Made by a program: the position numbers and the translations under genes. Positions 17,346 to 26,692 of a stretch of DNA of 64,000 bases are shown in pieces (position 1 is the stretch's first letter; every line of letters begins with the position of its first letter). The stretch lies in NCBI RefSeq assembly GCF_015278125.1, contig NZ_JADILO010000001.1, forward strand, positions 496,001-560,000, written 5' to 3'. The notes under the pieces are model-generated. The model saw nothing but the letters and a program-made list of their open reading frames with translations, was not told the DNA's origin and ran no database searches. The stretch is from Vibrio fluminensis. Its GTDB lineage: Bacteria > Pseudomonadota > Gammaproteobacteria > Enterobacterales > Vibrionaceae.

Positions 17346-17663
17346 CTAATTTGTACACTGAAAAATTTGAGTATAACGAGTCGAAATACACCCAAATAGT
17401 TTGTCGCGACGTGCGCATTTATCAAGTGGCATACCTAACGCCTGAGCGTTCTTAAAGCCCCAAGCTTTACAACCATTTTTTGCCATATCTAGCGCGGCTT
17501 GTTCATCAACCACCGCTTGTTGCAGCAAGCCTTCATCATAGGCAATAGTGATTACCGCATCACTTTTGCTGCCATCGGTAATAAACCAGTCTTTGTTTAC
17601 AGGGTTAGCACAGCCAGCCAGAGTTGCAGCTGCGACAAGCGACATTATCAGTTTGAATCTCAT
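17346..17663 (-). CDS. YecR-like lipoprotein
   Basis: The 105-residue product starts with a lipoprotein signal (MRFKLIMSLVAAATLAGC, Cys18). The mature part has four further Cys residues (GCKAWGF, DKCARRD, FGCIST, FQCTN) and fits the YecR family of small envelope lipoproteins in length and motif order. E. coli YecR is flagellum-regulated, but no flagellar gene is nearby here and the function is unknown. It is monocistronic with a clear terminator. The start has no competing upstream ATG. Confidence 0.75.
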   Translation of the reverse strand: MRFKLIMSLVAAATLAGCANPVNKDWFITDGSKSDAVITIAYDEGLLQQAVVDEQAALDMAKNGCKAWGFKNAQALGMPLDKCARRDKLFGCISTRYTQIFQCTN

Positions 17664-17982
17664 TGGTATTGATAGTATTCAGATTCTAAAAAAGGTGGCG
17701 CATTTTACACAAGAAATCACCCAGTGCATCATTTATATCGAGTGAAAAGCGCAAATTCTCTAATCCGACCAAGCAAATAGGAAGATCATCAACAACCAAT
17801 CATCAAGCAGTAGCGTATAAGTCCAATAAGTCGCAATATTATGAAACTAGATCCTATAAATGCGATTTATATCCTTGATGTTAGCCGTTTAAATAATAAA
17901 CTTGGCGCATAAACATCCAGTGCGATTTCGACTGGATAAAGCAAAATAGCAACAATAACTACAATAACAAAGAATCTATCCT
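17664..17982. other. Non-coding interval between divergent genes
   Basis: This 319-bp divergent interval should contain promoters for the YecR-like lipoprotein and the BMP/GGDEF pair. It is AT-rich with no distinct motif that I can support. Confidence 0.4.
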
Positions 17983-19011
17983 ATGAAACGCAGACCTCTC
18001 AGTGGCACAGGGCGTAAAGCAAAGCTTGCGAGCGCTATATTTGTTTTATTTTTAGGCTCCAACGATGCTCAAGCAGATCACAATGCCTTTAAACCAATGG
18101 TAGTGTACCAAAGTGAACTGAGAGATGGCTCTTATCTATCAATGGTGGATAAAGGAATCCAACAATTTGAGCAAAAGTCGTCTCTAACGGTAAAGCGTCA
18201 TCAAGTTGGTGATGGTGACTATATCCAACAACTCAGCCAAGCCGCTCATCAAGGCTATAGCCCAATCGTAGTAGTAGAAGCAAATTCACTCGAGGCTTTT
18301 TCTCAAGTCGCACGCGAAAACCCATCAACCCATTTTATTTCACTCGATGTTTCCTATCACGTCCCTAACGTGCTCGGATTAACTTTCAATCACGCGGAAG
18401 GAAGCTACGTCATTGGCTACCTTGCTGGCCTGAAAACCAAATCGAACCAAGTTGGCTTTATCGGAGGGATGGATATTCCAACCATCAACAACTTCAAATG
18501 TGGGTTTGAACTCGGTCTTAAAGATGCCAACGCGACAGCTAAGCTTAAAACGAAGTACATCAACAATGGTTTAAGTTCATGGAATGACATCAAAGGCGCG
18601 CGGGTGATTGCACAAACGATGCTAGACCAAAATATCGATGTTATTTTCCCTGTGGCGGGCTTTGCGAGTGTGGGCGTGATGCAAGCCGTTAAGCTAGATA
18701 AAAACGCATTTAGCTTTGGGGTTGATCAAGACTATTCCCAGCAATTTCCTGACACCAACATCGCCTCACTAGAAAAACGTGTCGATATCGCAGTATTTGC
18801 ATCATTAATGCAGCTTAAAAACGGAATTTGGAATGGTAACCGTAAACACTTTGGCATCAAGCAAGGGGTTATCAACGTGGCACTTAACCCAAACCAAAGC
18901 GTGCTAAGCAACCAAGACCAACAACTGGCAGAAAAACTGCTGCGTAACTTTAAAGGCAATAACGACAATATTGCCCAACGAATAGCCAAAGACTGTCCAT
19001 CACGTTTATGA
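17983..19011 (+). CDS. BMP/PnrA-type periplasmic binding protein
   Basis: The 342-residue protein has a signal peptide ending about SNDAQA (residue 31). It shows the basic membrane protein (Med/PnrA) signature around residues 125-150, FNHAEGSYVIGYLAGLKT, and GFIGGMDIPTINNFKCGFELG. Family members bind nucleosides for ABC uptake, but no ABC permease or ATPase is encoded here. Instead its stop overlaps the start of a membrane GGDEF protein (ATGA). It therefore probably serves as the periplasmic ligand sensor for that cyclase. A nucleoside ligand is a family-based guess. Confidence 0.85.
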   Translation: MKRRPLSGTGRKAKLASAIFVLFLGSNDAQADHNAFKPMVVYQSELRDGSYLSMVDKGIQQFEQKSSLTVKRHQVGDGDYIQQLSQAAHQGYSPIVVVEANSLEAFSQVARENPSTHFISLDVSYHVPNVLGLTFNHAEGSYVIGYLAGLKTKSNQVGFIGGMDIPTINNFKCGFELGLKDANATAKLKTKYINNGLSSWNDIKGARVIAQTMLDQNIDVIFPVAGFASVGVMQAVKLDKNAFSFGVDQDYSQQFPDTNIASLEKRVDIAVFASLMQLKNGIWNGNRKHFGIKQGVINVALNPNQSVLSNQDQQLAEKLLRNFKGNNDNIAQRIAKDCPSRL

Positions 19012-20534
19012 AAAAGCTCTCTTCCTACATTATTTCAGTATTTTTAACGCTGACGACCGTGCCGATCGCGCTATTTGGTGGCACCTACATCATCTATGAC
19101 TTATATCATCAGCACCAAAACCAAAATGCACGCTTTGAGCAAGTGATCGCACAGCAGCTAATCGATGCTCATGTGGCGCTGACTCAATTTGATTTGCTGC
19201 AAGCAGAATTGGTGACCACTGAAATCGCCCAACTCGACTACATTGTCTCAGCCAAGCTCGATTCAATGGAATACGGCATTACCTTAGCTGAAGTCATCAA
19301 CCCACTCACAGCGCAAGGCCAACTGACAACGTTTGTGTATCCAATCAAAAATTCACAAGGCAGGCAGATTGGTTTACTTACCGTAAGCAAAGACACCACC
19401 GCTTTGATTTGGGACATCGCTAAGTCAACCGCACCCAAAATATTCAGCTTTGGTCTGATACTGCTACTGATCTCGCTCACCTTTACCCGCACGATTCTTG
19501 CGGCACTGAAAAAGCCCTTTGCTGAGCTACAAAAAGTGGCCTTTCAGATTTCAAATGGTGACTATCAAACACCCTCAAAAACCGACTCTAAATTTCTTGA
19601 GATCACCACCATATTCAGTGCGCTGGATTCTATGCGAGCTCAATTAAAAAGTACGATTTCGCTACTAAGAGATAGCCAAGAAAAACACGCGAGAACCTAC
19701 AATCTAACCCAAGTGGGCTTGTTCGTCGTCAACATAAAAAAGAAAAAAATCGTGCGCGCCAACTCTATGCTCTCAAGTATTTTCCAATCACTGACCGAGA
19801 AGCAAAAACAAGCGGCGCTGCAAGATTTCCTGCCTAAGTTGCTGCAAAAGCCTTACACAGACAGCTTTAATTACTCCGTCGCCATTGAAGGAAAAACACA
19901 CTATTTTCAAATCAATCGCAGCCAAGTGATTAACGATGAAATTGAGTGCTCTGGGCTGGATATTACCGAGCTGATGCAAGCCAAATTAGCCACAGAACTG
20001 ATGCTAAACACGGATTCGTTAACTCAAATCCCTAACCGCCATCGATTTAACCTCGACGTACAATTAATTGAGCAGCAAACTGACCCCGAAGTCACCATCA
20101 TGGTGCTCGATTTAAACGGTTTTAAAGCCATCAACGACAGCTTCGGGCACCTTGCCGGAGACCATTTGCTGATCAAGGTTGCAAAGCGAATCACCCTCTC
20201 TTTAGCAAACCAGCCAGCGACTCTCTATCGCTTAGGCGGTGACGAATTTATCATTCTGGTTAGGCACGCATACCAAGCTCAGCGCATTGCACTATTGGTC
20301 GACGAGGTATTAGCGGCCGTGGCTCGACCGATTCAGTTCGAGCAAAACCAATTTTCAGTTTCCACCAGCATTGGTATTTCCCACTACAATCGTCACTCTT
20401 CGGATCTGCAAGTCACCATCAAACAGGCGGACAAAGCGATGTACTGCGCCAAAACCTCTAGCAGTCACATCGCTTATGCGACATCACTTGTCGACCAAAC
20501 AGACGTAGAATATCAGCACACTGTCAGCATATAA
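19008..20534 (+). CDS. Membrane-anchored diguanylate cyclase (GGDEF)
   Basis: The 508-residue protein has a first membrane helix at about residues 6-28, a periplasmic loop of about 110 residues and a second helix at about 143-163. A HAMP-like linker, a PAS-like region at about 235-320 and a C-terminal GGDEF domain at about 340-495 follow. The active motif GGDEF is intact (residues 410-414) with the substrate-binding MVLDLNGFKAINDSFGH upstream. No RxxD inhibitory site is seen before it. It should make cyclic di-GMP from two GTP in response to the overlapping upstream binding protein. No EAL domain is present, so only synthesis is predicted. Confidence 0.9.
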   Translation: MKKLSSYIISVFLTLTTVPIALFGGTYIIYDLYHQHQNQNARFEQVIAQQLIDAHVALTQFDLLQAELVTTEIAQLDYIVSAKLDSMEYGITLAEVINPLTAQGQLTTFVYPIKNSQGRQIGLLTVSKDTTALIWDIAKSTAPKIFSFGLILLLISLTFTRTILAALKKPFAELQKVAFQISNGDYQTPSKTDSKFLEITTIFSALDSMRAQLKSTISLLRDSQEKHARTYNLTQVGLFVVNIKKKKIVRANSMLSSIFQSLTEKQKQAALQDFLPKLLQKPYTDSFNYSVAIEGKTHYFQINRSQVINDEIECSGLDITELMQAKLATELMLNTDSLTQIPNRHRFNLDVQLIEQQTDPEVTIMVLDLNGFKAINDSFGHLAGDHLLIKVAKRITLSLANQPATLYRLGGDEFIILVRHAYQAQRIALLVDEVLAAVARPIQFEQNQFSVSTSIGISHYNRHSSDLQVTIKQADKAMYCAKTSSSHIAYATSLVDQTDVEYQHTVSI

Positions 20535-21118
20535 GCTGGCCTCAAAGCCCTCCTCTAGACTGGTTACGCTCGACAACACACCCGGCCAACGCTCCCCGTT
20601 ATGGGGAGTGAGATCAGTCCACCAATAGAAGCGTTCTCACTAAATAAGAAATTACTTATATTGGCTTAATCCAGCCCACAAACGTCCCATGTGATAAATT
20701 TGCTCATCTTGGCAGTAAAGTTTTCACCATTTTGCTCAAGCTGAAGCCTTTCTTATTCGTTAAATCATCGGCAATCGTTTGCTAAAAGCGTAAAACTGTT
20801 GAAAAAATAGATATGAAACAGGCTGAAAATAGCGTTCTTAGCGCACTCGTTTCTCACCTAATGATAAAGAGACTCAACTCACACTGCCGATCTGATTGCT
20901 GTTGACGCAGGATAAATCTAGAATCCGGCAGATTAATTTACGAACTGCATTTTGTTTTGTAAATCAGATCCATTAGCCAAGCTAATTGTAACTATCCATC
21001 GCGGCAAGACTGCGACCAAAAAGATAATTAAATGGATAGCTAATCAATGGTTAAGCTCATCAACTAAGGATATTCCCATTAGTTCTATTTAATAGATCAT
21101 CATATACAGGAAATTAAT
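20535..21118. other. Non-coding leader region of the alanine symporter gene
   Basis: The 584-bp gap has a short perfect hairpin at 20592-20608 (CTCCCC and GGGGAG) without a U-run. I looked for a glycine riboswitch, which often precedes symporters of this family, and did not find its conserved core. The rest is AT-rich and probably carries the promoter and a long 5' leader. Confidence 0.5.
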
Positions 21119-22597
21119 ATGATCGTTACGAATGAATCGTGGCTAGCTGCGTTAAACACGGGGTTAAATAACGTGGTAGGCGCCATCAATGGCGTACTTT
21201 GGGGTCAAGTACTGGTATATCTACTAGTGATTGTGGGCGTTTACTTCACCGTGCGTCTTGGTTTTATTCAATTGCGTCAATTCAAGCACGCGGTACAAAT
21301 TCTCAAAAGTGGTCGAGAAGTTGACCAAGGTCTTAGCTCTTACCAAGTATTCTGTACTTCAATGGCGGCTCGCGTTGGTACAGGTAACATGGCTGGCGTT
21401 GCAGTTGCCCTGACCGTGGGTGGCCCTGGTGCTATCTTCTGGATGTGGCTTATCGCCCTATTTGGCATGTCGACTGCCTTTATCGAATCAACCTTAGCGC
21501 AACTTTACAAAGTTAAAGACGTTGACGGTCAATACCGTGGTGGTCCTGCTTACTACATGGAAAAAGGCCTAGGACAACGTTGGATGGGCTCGCTTTTCTC
21601 AATCTTCTTAATCATTGCTTTCGGTCTCGTGTTCAATGCCGTTCAAGCGAACACCATCACGGGCGCACTTAGCCACTCATTCGGTTTTAACGAGACTATC
21701 GTTGGTGTGATCATCGTGGCCTGTTCTGCCTTCGTCATCGTTGGCGGCATTACTAAAGTTGCCAAAGCTTCAACCAGCATCGTACCTGTTATGGCGATCG
21801 GTTACTTAGCCATTGCTGCAGTTATCGTATTGATGAATATCACTGAAGTACCAGCAGTGCTTGCTTACATCGTTAAGAGCGCATTTGGCTGGCAAGAAGC
21901 AGCAGCTGGCGGCGTAGCATTTACCATCTCGCAAGCGATGCAAAGTGGTATCGCGCGTGGTTTGTTCTCAAACGAAGCAGGTATGGGCTCGGCTGCGAAC
22001 GTAGCGGCAAGTGCCACTCCAAACCCGAACCACCCTGCTTCACAAGGCTTTGTGCAAATGCTAGGCGTATTTGCGGACACGTTGGTTATCTGTACCGCCT
22101 CTGCTGCGATGATCATGCTAAGTGGTGTGATGGATCAACCAGACGCTGCAACCGGTATAGGCCTACTGCAACAAGCGCTAACCAATGAGCTAGGTTCATG
22201 GACAACCTACTTTATGGCAGCTGCAATTATCCTATTCTGCTTCTCGTCAATCATTGCCAACTACAGCTACGCTGAAACTAACGTAATGTTCCTAAACGGC
22301 AACAGCAAGAAAGGTTTGATGGCGTTTCGCGTTTGTGTACTTGGCATGGTGATGTTTGGTTCAGTGGCTTCACTACCTGTGGTTTGGAACCTAGCGGATG
22401 CGTCAATGGGCGCAATGGCACTGATCAACATCGTTGCACTGGTACTGCTTTCTAAACTGGCGATAAAAGTAGTAAAAGACTACGAAGAGCAGCTAAAAGC
22501 AGGCAAAACACCAACCTTCGACCGTTCTAAGTTCCCTGAACTGGATGACCTAGAAGAAGCGTGGCAAGGTACACCTGTAGAAGCAACGGCAAAATAA
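21119..22597 (+). CDS. Alanine/glycine:cation symporter (AGCS family)
   Basis: The 492-residue inner membrane protein has about ten to eleven hydrophobic segments. It shows the AGCS family hallmark MAARVGTGNMAGVAVALTVGGPGAIFWMWLIAL near residues 80-115 and the ARGLFSNEAGMGSAANVAA segment near 280. Family members import alanine or glycine with sodium. Length is usual. RBS AGGAAAT lies before ATG 21119. It stands alone, with a long leader upstream and a hairpin downstream. Substrate choice between alanine and glycine is not resolvable here. Confidence 0.92.
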   Translation: MIVTNESWLAALNTGLNNVVGAINGVLWGQVLVYLLVIVGVYFTVRLGFIQLRQFKHAVQILKSGREVDQGLSSYQVFCTSMAARVGTGNMAGVAVALTVGGPGAIFWMWLIALFGMSTAFIESTLAQLYKVKDVDGQYRGGPAYYMEKGLGQRWMGSLFSIFLIIAFGLVFNAVQANTITGALSHSFGFNETIVGVIIVACSAFVIVGGITKVAKASTSIVPVMAIGYLAIAAVIVLMNITEVPAVLAYIVKSAFGWQEAAAGGVAFTISQAMQSGIARGLFSNEAGMGSAANVAASATPNPNHPASQGFVQMLGVFADTLVICTASAAMIMLSGVMDQPDAATGIGLLQQALTNELGSWTTYFMAAAIILFCFSSIIANYSYAETNVMFLNGNSKKGLMAFRVCVLGMVMFGSVASLPVVWNLADASMGAMALINIVALVLLSKLAIKVVKDYEEQLKAGKTPTFDRSKFPELDDLEEAWQGTPVEATAK

Positions 22598-22604
22598 CCG
22601 CTCT

Positions 22605-22653
22605 ACCCAAGTCACCTCATACCGCTAATTACAGCGAGAGTGGCTTGGGTTTA
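22605..22653 (+). terminator. Inverted repeat after the symporter gene, dispersed-repeat type
   Basis: ACCCAAGTCAC pairs with GTGGCTTGGGT and is followed by a short T-run; an inner CGCT/AGCG pair extends the hairpin. The first arm resembles the element at 15526. It probably terminates the symporter transcript. Confidence 0.6.
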
Positions 22654-22674
22654 AATTCGCCAATACAGGCAGAT

Positions 22675-22705
22675 AAAAAAAGGATTGGCAAAATGCCAAT
22701 CCTTA
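22675..22705 (-). terminator. Rho-independent terminator of the PTS/aldolase operon
   Basis: On the minus strand AAGGATTGGC and GCCAATCCTT form a perfect stem around ATTT, followed by T7. It lies 40 bases past the aldolase stop. Confidence 0.92.
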
Positions 22706-22744
22706 GGAATTCTAGAGGGTGTTGAATTCCAACTGTGTAAAAGA

Positions 22745-23602
22745 CTAAAGCTTCCCTTCGCTTCGACACATCAAAATTTTCTCTTGTACCACTTTCGCCA
22801 TCGCGGCTTTTGGCAACTCGTTATAAAAACGAGGATCGTTCGCGTCAGGTGCTTTTCTAAACGCTTCTTTCAGCTCTTCTGCAAATGCAATTTTAAGCTC
22901 AGTCGCCACGTTAACCTTTGAGATACCAAGGTCAATACAGCGTTGAACATCAGCCGAGCAAACCCCTGATGCCCCATGCAAAACAAGAGGAATATCGACC
23001 ATCGATGCAATTTTGGCTAACCGATCAAAATCGAGTTTTGGCTCTTCTTTATACATGCCATGAGCAGTACCAATTGCGATAGCCAATGAATCAACATTGG
23101 TGAGTTCGACGAGTTTTAACGCGTCATCCGGATCGGTATACGGATCTTGAACGCTATCAACGATAAGATCATCTTCTTGCCCAACCAGTTGGCCGATTTC
23201 AGCCTCAACCGAGCAGCCATAAGCGTGGCAGAATTGCACCGCCTCACGAGTGATGGCAATGTTCTCATCTAATGCCAATGCACTGCCATCAATCATTGCT
23301 GAACGAATGCCCAACTTCACTTTTTGCTTAATATCTTCCATATCATGATGGTGATCCAAATGAAGGACCACTTGCATGCCTCTTGCGTGTGCAGCCGCAT
23401 TCACCATGTGGACGAGCTCTCTTGAACCGCCATATTTATAGGTACCAGGCGTACCAGCCAGAATAACCGGTGACTCCAATTGTTTTGCGGTATCTAAGAT
23501 CACTTGCACCGTTTCAAGGTTATGAAAATTAAAAGCAGGGATGGCATAACCACCCTTGCGAGCTTGCTTGAGTAAATAATTGCTGTTGATGATGTTGTTC
23601 AT
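22745..23602 (-). CDS. Class II ketose-bisphosphate aldolase (GatY/KbaY/Fba type)
   Basis: The 285-residue cytoplasmic enzyme keeps the class II aldolase zinc and catalytic residues: Asp83 and His84 in HLDHHHD, Glu134, His181 in GTAHGMYKEEP and His209 in VLHGASG. It splits fructose- or tagatose-1,6-bisphosphate into dihydroxyacetone phosphate and glyceraldehyde 3-phosphate. Length fits the GatY/KbaY subgroup rather than the longer E. coli FbaA. It is last in a four-gene minus-strand operon after a PfkB kinase, EIIBC and EIIA. That order lets an imported sugar 1-phosphate be phosphorylated and cleaved. Epimer specificity is unknown. Confidence 0.9.
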   Translation of the reverse strand: MNNIINSNYLLKQARKGGYAIPAFNFHNLETVQVILDTAKQLESPVILAGTPGTYKYGGSRELVHMVNAAAHARGMQVVLHLDHHHDMEDIKQKVKLGIRSAMIDGSALALDENIAITREAVQFCHAYGCSVEAEIGQLVGQEDDLIVDSVQDPYTDPDDALKLVELTNVDSLAIAIGTAHGMYKEEPKLDFDRLAKIASMVDIPLVLHGASGVCSADVQRCIDLGISKVNVATELKIAFAEELKEAFRKAPDANDPRFYNELPKAAMAKVVQEKILMCRSEGKL

Positions 23603-23620
23603 GATATCTATCTCTATTAA

Positions 23621-24085
23621 TTATTCTGATGCGGTTCTGATCTGTTCAATCAGTGCTTCTGCGCTAACTGAGTTTTTAATTGCGTCCCTAAACTCATCAT
23701 CAATCAGCAGGCAAGTCAGTTCAGACAACAGCGCGATGTGAGTATCCCCTTGGTGAGCGAGTGGGATCCCGAGCAATACGATGATATCGACATCTTCGTC
23801 TTCCTCATCCATTCCCGCCCATTTGACTGAAGAGTCCAAAATCGCAAACGCAACACATGGCTCAACAACCGCGTCTGATTTACCATGAGGCACGGCTAGG
23901 CCTTCACCAAAAGCCGTTGGGCCTTGCTTTTCACGGTCTAATACTGCGGCGACAAACTGGTCTCGATGTTTTATCTTCCCTAATGCGCACAATCTATCTG
24001 TCAGTGCTTCAATCGCCTCTTCTGCTGTGGCAAAACTAGCTCCGATTGAAATTGATTCTTTGTAAATCAAGTCGACGAGTTTCAT
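23621..24085 (-). CDS. PTS fructose-type EIIA component
   Basis: The 154-residue protein is a stand-alone EIIA of the fructose/mannitol class. His67 in GLAVPHGKSDAV is the phosphorylation site that takes phosphate from HPr. No HPr-like (FPr) domain is attached, unlike the E. coli FruB fusion, so a general HPr from elsewhere is needed. It lies 50 bp after the EIIBC gene and 18 bp before the aldolase gene, clearly in the same operon. Confidence 0.92.
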   Translation of the reverse strand: MKLVDLIYKESISIGASFATAEEAIEALTDRLCALGKIKHRDQFVAAVLDREKQGPTAFGEGLAVPHGKSDAVVEPCVAFAILDSSVKWAGMDEEDEDVDIIVLLGIPLAHQGDTHIALLSELTCLLIDDEFRDAIKNSVSAEALIEQIRTASE

Positions 24086-24135
24086 TCCTTAACCTTTGTT
24101 TTGTCTGAGATTTAATTAATAACCTGAATCACCAT

Positions 24136-25566
24136 TTACGCTTTTTGCACCACCAGCTTTTTCATTTGCATCAATCGGTAAAATCCATAGATAACCGCAC
24201 CAACCATTGAGCCAGCCAAAATACAGCCAACCCAAATCATTGGTTCACTCACCACCGGCAAAATAAGGAAGCCACCATGCGGCGCAGGTACTTGAACAGC
24301 AAATAGAAACGATAGAACGGCAGAAATTGATGAGGCGAGCATCATGATAGGAATGACGTGATGCGGCGCTTTAGCAACAAATGGAATGGCACCTTCGGTG
24401 ATATGTGTCGCCCCAAGAACATAACAAATAGTGCCTGCGGTACGCTCTTCTTCATCAAAAGCACGCTTAAACAAAGTGGTTGCGATAGCGACAACCAAAG
24501 GTGGTGTAATACATGCAGCAGACACTCCAGCCATAAAGTACATATTGCCTTCAGCCAAAAGTAGAGTGCCGGTCACATAAGCGGCCTTATTCACCGGACC
24601 ACCAAAGTCAAACGCGCACATCATGCCAATGATGATGCCAAGTAAAACCGGATTTGCGTCTTGTAAGCCCGAAAGAAACTCCATCATGCCGTTGTTAATG
24701 GCGGCAATTGGCACGCCTAGATTAATCATCAACACACCAATCACTAAAGTGCCAATGATAGGTAGCAGGAAGATCGACTTTAACCCTTCATACTGCTTAG
24801 GCATGTGCTCCATTTTTTTCACTAAGAAGTCGATTAAATAACCCGAGCCAAAACCAGCAATGATACCGCCAAGGAAACCCGCCCCAGTGACATTAGCCAG
24901 CAGACCGCCGACAAAACCAGCCACCATGGCTGGCTTTCCGCCAATAGAAGAAGCGATAAAGGCAGCAAAGACTGGCACCATGATGCTAAAAGCTTGTTGA
25001 CCAATGGTCATCAACATTGCGGCCGTGGCGTTATATTGCTCTGATTGAGGATCTGATGAATAGATCCCCCACAAAAACGAAATAGCGATAAGCACGCCAC
25101 CTGCGACAACGAACGGCAGCATGTGCGAAACGCCGCTCATTAAATGCTTATATATCTGTCGCGAAAAGCTTTCGTTAGAGGATGACGTAGCAACAGATTG
25201 AGTTTGGCTCGAACTTTGGGTTTGATTAGAACTTTGAATAGCATCGCCACCTCGAACTGGCACGTCCCCTTCGATGATTCTTTTTACCAGTTCATCAGCG
25301 TTCTTTACGCCTTGTTTAACTGGCACTTCAAGAACCGGCAAACCATTAAAACGATCAGGAGAGACATCTTTGTCTGCGGCAATAATGACACCGTAAATAT
25401 CGTGTAGATCCTCACTCTCGATCGGGTTTTTAACCCCAGCCGCACCGTTCGTTTCTACTTTGATTTCTACGCCCACTTTGGCGGCCGCTTTTTTCAAAGC
25501 CGCTTCCGCCATAAATGTATGAGCAATCCCGGTCGGGCAGCCTGTAATAGCTATAATCTTTTTCAT
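24136..25566 (-). CDS. PTS fructose-type EIIBC component
   Basis: From ATG 25566 (AGAAGG site; the longer frame overlaps the kinase stop) the protein is 476 residues. Residues 1-100 form a single IIB domain with phospho-Cys10 in TGCPTGIAHTFMAEA. A linker rich in Ser and Gln spans about 105-135. The IIC domain follows at about 140-470, with eight to nine membrane helices and the fructose-type segment AFDFGGPVNKAAY. It imports and phosphorylates a ketose, most likely at C1. E. coli FruA has two IIB domains (one degenerate); only one is present here. Confidence 0.92.
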   Translation of the reverse strand: MKKIIAITGCPTGIAHTFMAEAALKKAAAKVGVEIKVETNGAAGVKNPIESEDLHDIYGVIIAADKDVSPDRFNGLPVLEVPVKQGVKNADELVKRIIEGDVPVRGGDAIQSSNQTQSSSQTQSVATSSSNESFSRQIYKHLMSGVSHMLPFVVAGGVLIAISFLWGIYSSDPQSEQYNATAAMLMTIGQQAFSIMVPVFAAFIASSIGGKPAMVAGFVGGLLANVTGAGFLGGIIAGFGSGYLIDFLVKKMEHMPKQYEGLKSIFLLPIIGTLVIGVLMINLGVPIAAINNGMMEFLSGLQDANPVLLGIIIGMMCAFDFGGPVNKAAYVTGTLLLAEGNMYFMAGVSAACITPPLVVAIATTLFKRAFDEEERTAGTICYVLGATHITEGAIPFVAKAPHHVIPIMMLASSISAVLSFLFAVQVPAPHGGFLILPVVSEPMIWVGCILAGSMVGAVIYGFYRLMQMKKLVVQKA

Positions 25567-25576
25567 ACAAACCTTC

Positions 25577-26497
25577 TTATGCAACTCTTCTTGCAGATGC
25601 CATAGTCACCAGTTGTGGGTAAAGAGCGAGCTCACCGACTCCAGAAGACGCGGCAACATCAGCACCGACAGCGCTGGCCACTTGTATCGCTTCTTGAATC
25701 TTTGACCTGTCTTTCAACCAAAGGCTTAAAAACGCAGCTAATGCCGCATCGCCCGCACAGGCAGAACTATGGAGTTTAATTTCGGGTGCATTACAGAAAT
25801 GGACAGATTCCCCATTCGAGAAATACATGCCATGTCGACCCAGAGTCAGTAGTACGTTTTGCGCCCCTAGAGAATGGAGCGTCTCTAATGAATCTAAAGC
25901 TTGTTCATGAGTCGCTGCATGCAAACCAAATACACTCAGCAACTCATCATCGTTCGGTTTTATCAACAGCGGTTTGTTTGTAAGCAAATGGGTAAGATGG
26001 CGATCGCTAATATCAAGAATCACCTCAACATGGTTCTCTTTGCATGCAGCCATGATCTGATCAAGATATTCGGCCTCAACGCCAGGCGGCAAACTGCCAC
26101 TAATGATGAGATATTCCATATCTGACGCGCCACGAATGCTGGCCAAAATGTCATTTTTTACATCTTGAGAAACGAAACCGCCTTTCGAGACAAATTTGTA
26201 CTCTTTGTCGCCATCACTAACAAAGACATTGATGCGTGTGCGACCATCAATGTAAAACGGGTGAACGTTGATGCCCTTTTCTTTCAAACACTCAACGATG
26301 TGCTTGCCGGTAAAGCCACCAAATACGCCCATAGCAACGGAATCCACACCAAAGTGGTCAAGAACAATCGACACATTAATCGCTTTACCATTGGGTGAAT
26401 AATCGGATTCACTGACGCGGTTCACCTTTTCCGACTCAACCTCCGCACAAGACAGATTGAGATCAATTGCAGCATTCATAGTCAGGGTATAAATCAT
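25577..26497 (-). CDS. 1-phosphofructokinase-like PfkB kinase
   Basis: The 306-residue kinase has the ribokinase/PfkB layout: an N-terminal MIYTLTMNAAIDL start typical of FruK/LacC, SPNGKAINVSIVL, and a C-terminal catalytic segment SACAGDAALAAF in which Asp of AGD is the catalytic base (the usual GAGD reads CAGD). FruK makes fructose-1,6-bisphosphate from the 1-phosphate delivered by a fructose PTS; LacC works on tagatose-6-phosphate. It is first in the operon with PTS and aldolase genes, which favours a ketose-1-phosphate substrate. Confidence 0.87.
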   Translation of the reverse strand: MIYTLTMNAAIDLNLSCAEVESEKVNRVSESDYSPNGKAINVSIVLDHFGVDSVAMGVFGGFTGKHIVECLKEKGINVHPFYIDGRTRINVFVSDGDKEYKFVSKGGFVSQDVKNDILASIRGASDMEYLIISGSLPPGVEAEYLDQIMAACKENHVEVILDISDRHLTHLLTNKPLLIKPNDDELLSVFGLHAATHEQALDSLETLHSLGAQNVLLTLGRHGMYFSNGESVHFCNAPEIKLHSSACAGDAALAAFLSLWLKDRSKIQEAIQVASAVGADVAASSGVGELALYPQLVTMASARRVA

Positions 26498-26555
26498 TAA
26501 TTCACCTATAAGGATGGTTCTTTCGATTTGTCATCAAATCACTTGCTGGGAATAC

Positions 26556-26580
26556 TATACTTTCTTTTCCTTTCCTTTTT
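26556..26580. promoter_or_regulatory. Candidate DeoR-family operator (CTTTC repeats)
   Basis: The divergent interval contains TATACTTTCTTTTCCTTTCC, with several TTTC repeats, and a purine-rich mirror to its right. DeoR-type regulators such as AgaR use CTTTC-like repeats. A related motif lies before the ABC operon at 27713-27752. Confidence 0.4.
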
Positions 26581-26692
26581 TGATTATTGTCACACAAAAA
26601 ATAAAGAAACAAAAAAACAAAAGAAAAAGCAAGATAAAGGGTGTTTAATCAGCTTAAGAATCCAAGTAAACTAGATAACAGAGGGATAGCCT

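Noticed and set aside
20535..21118. Possible glycine riboswitch before the alanine symporter gene
   Set aside because: The conserved aptamer core could not be found in the leader, although such elements are common for this family.
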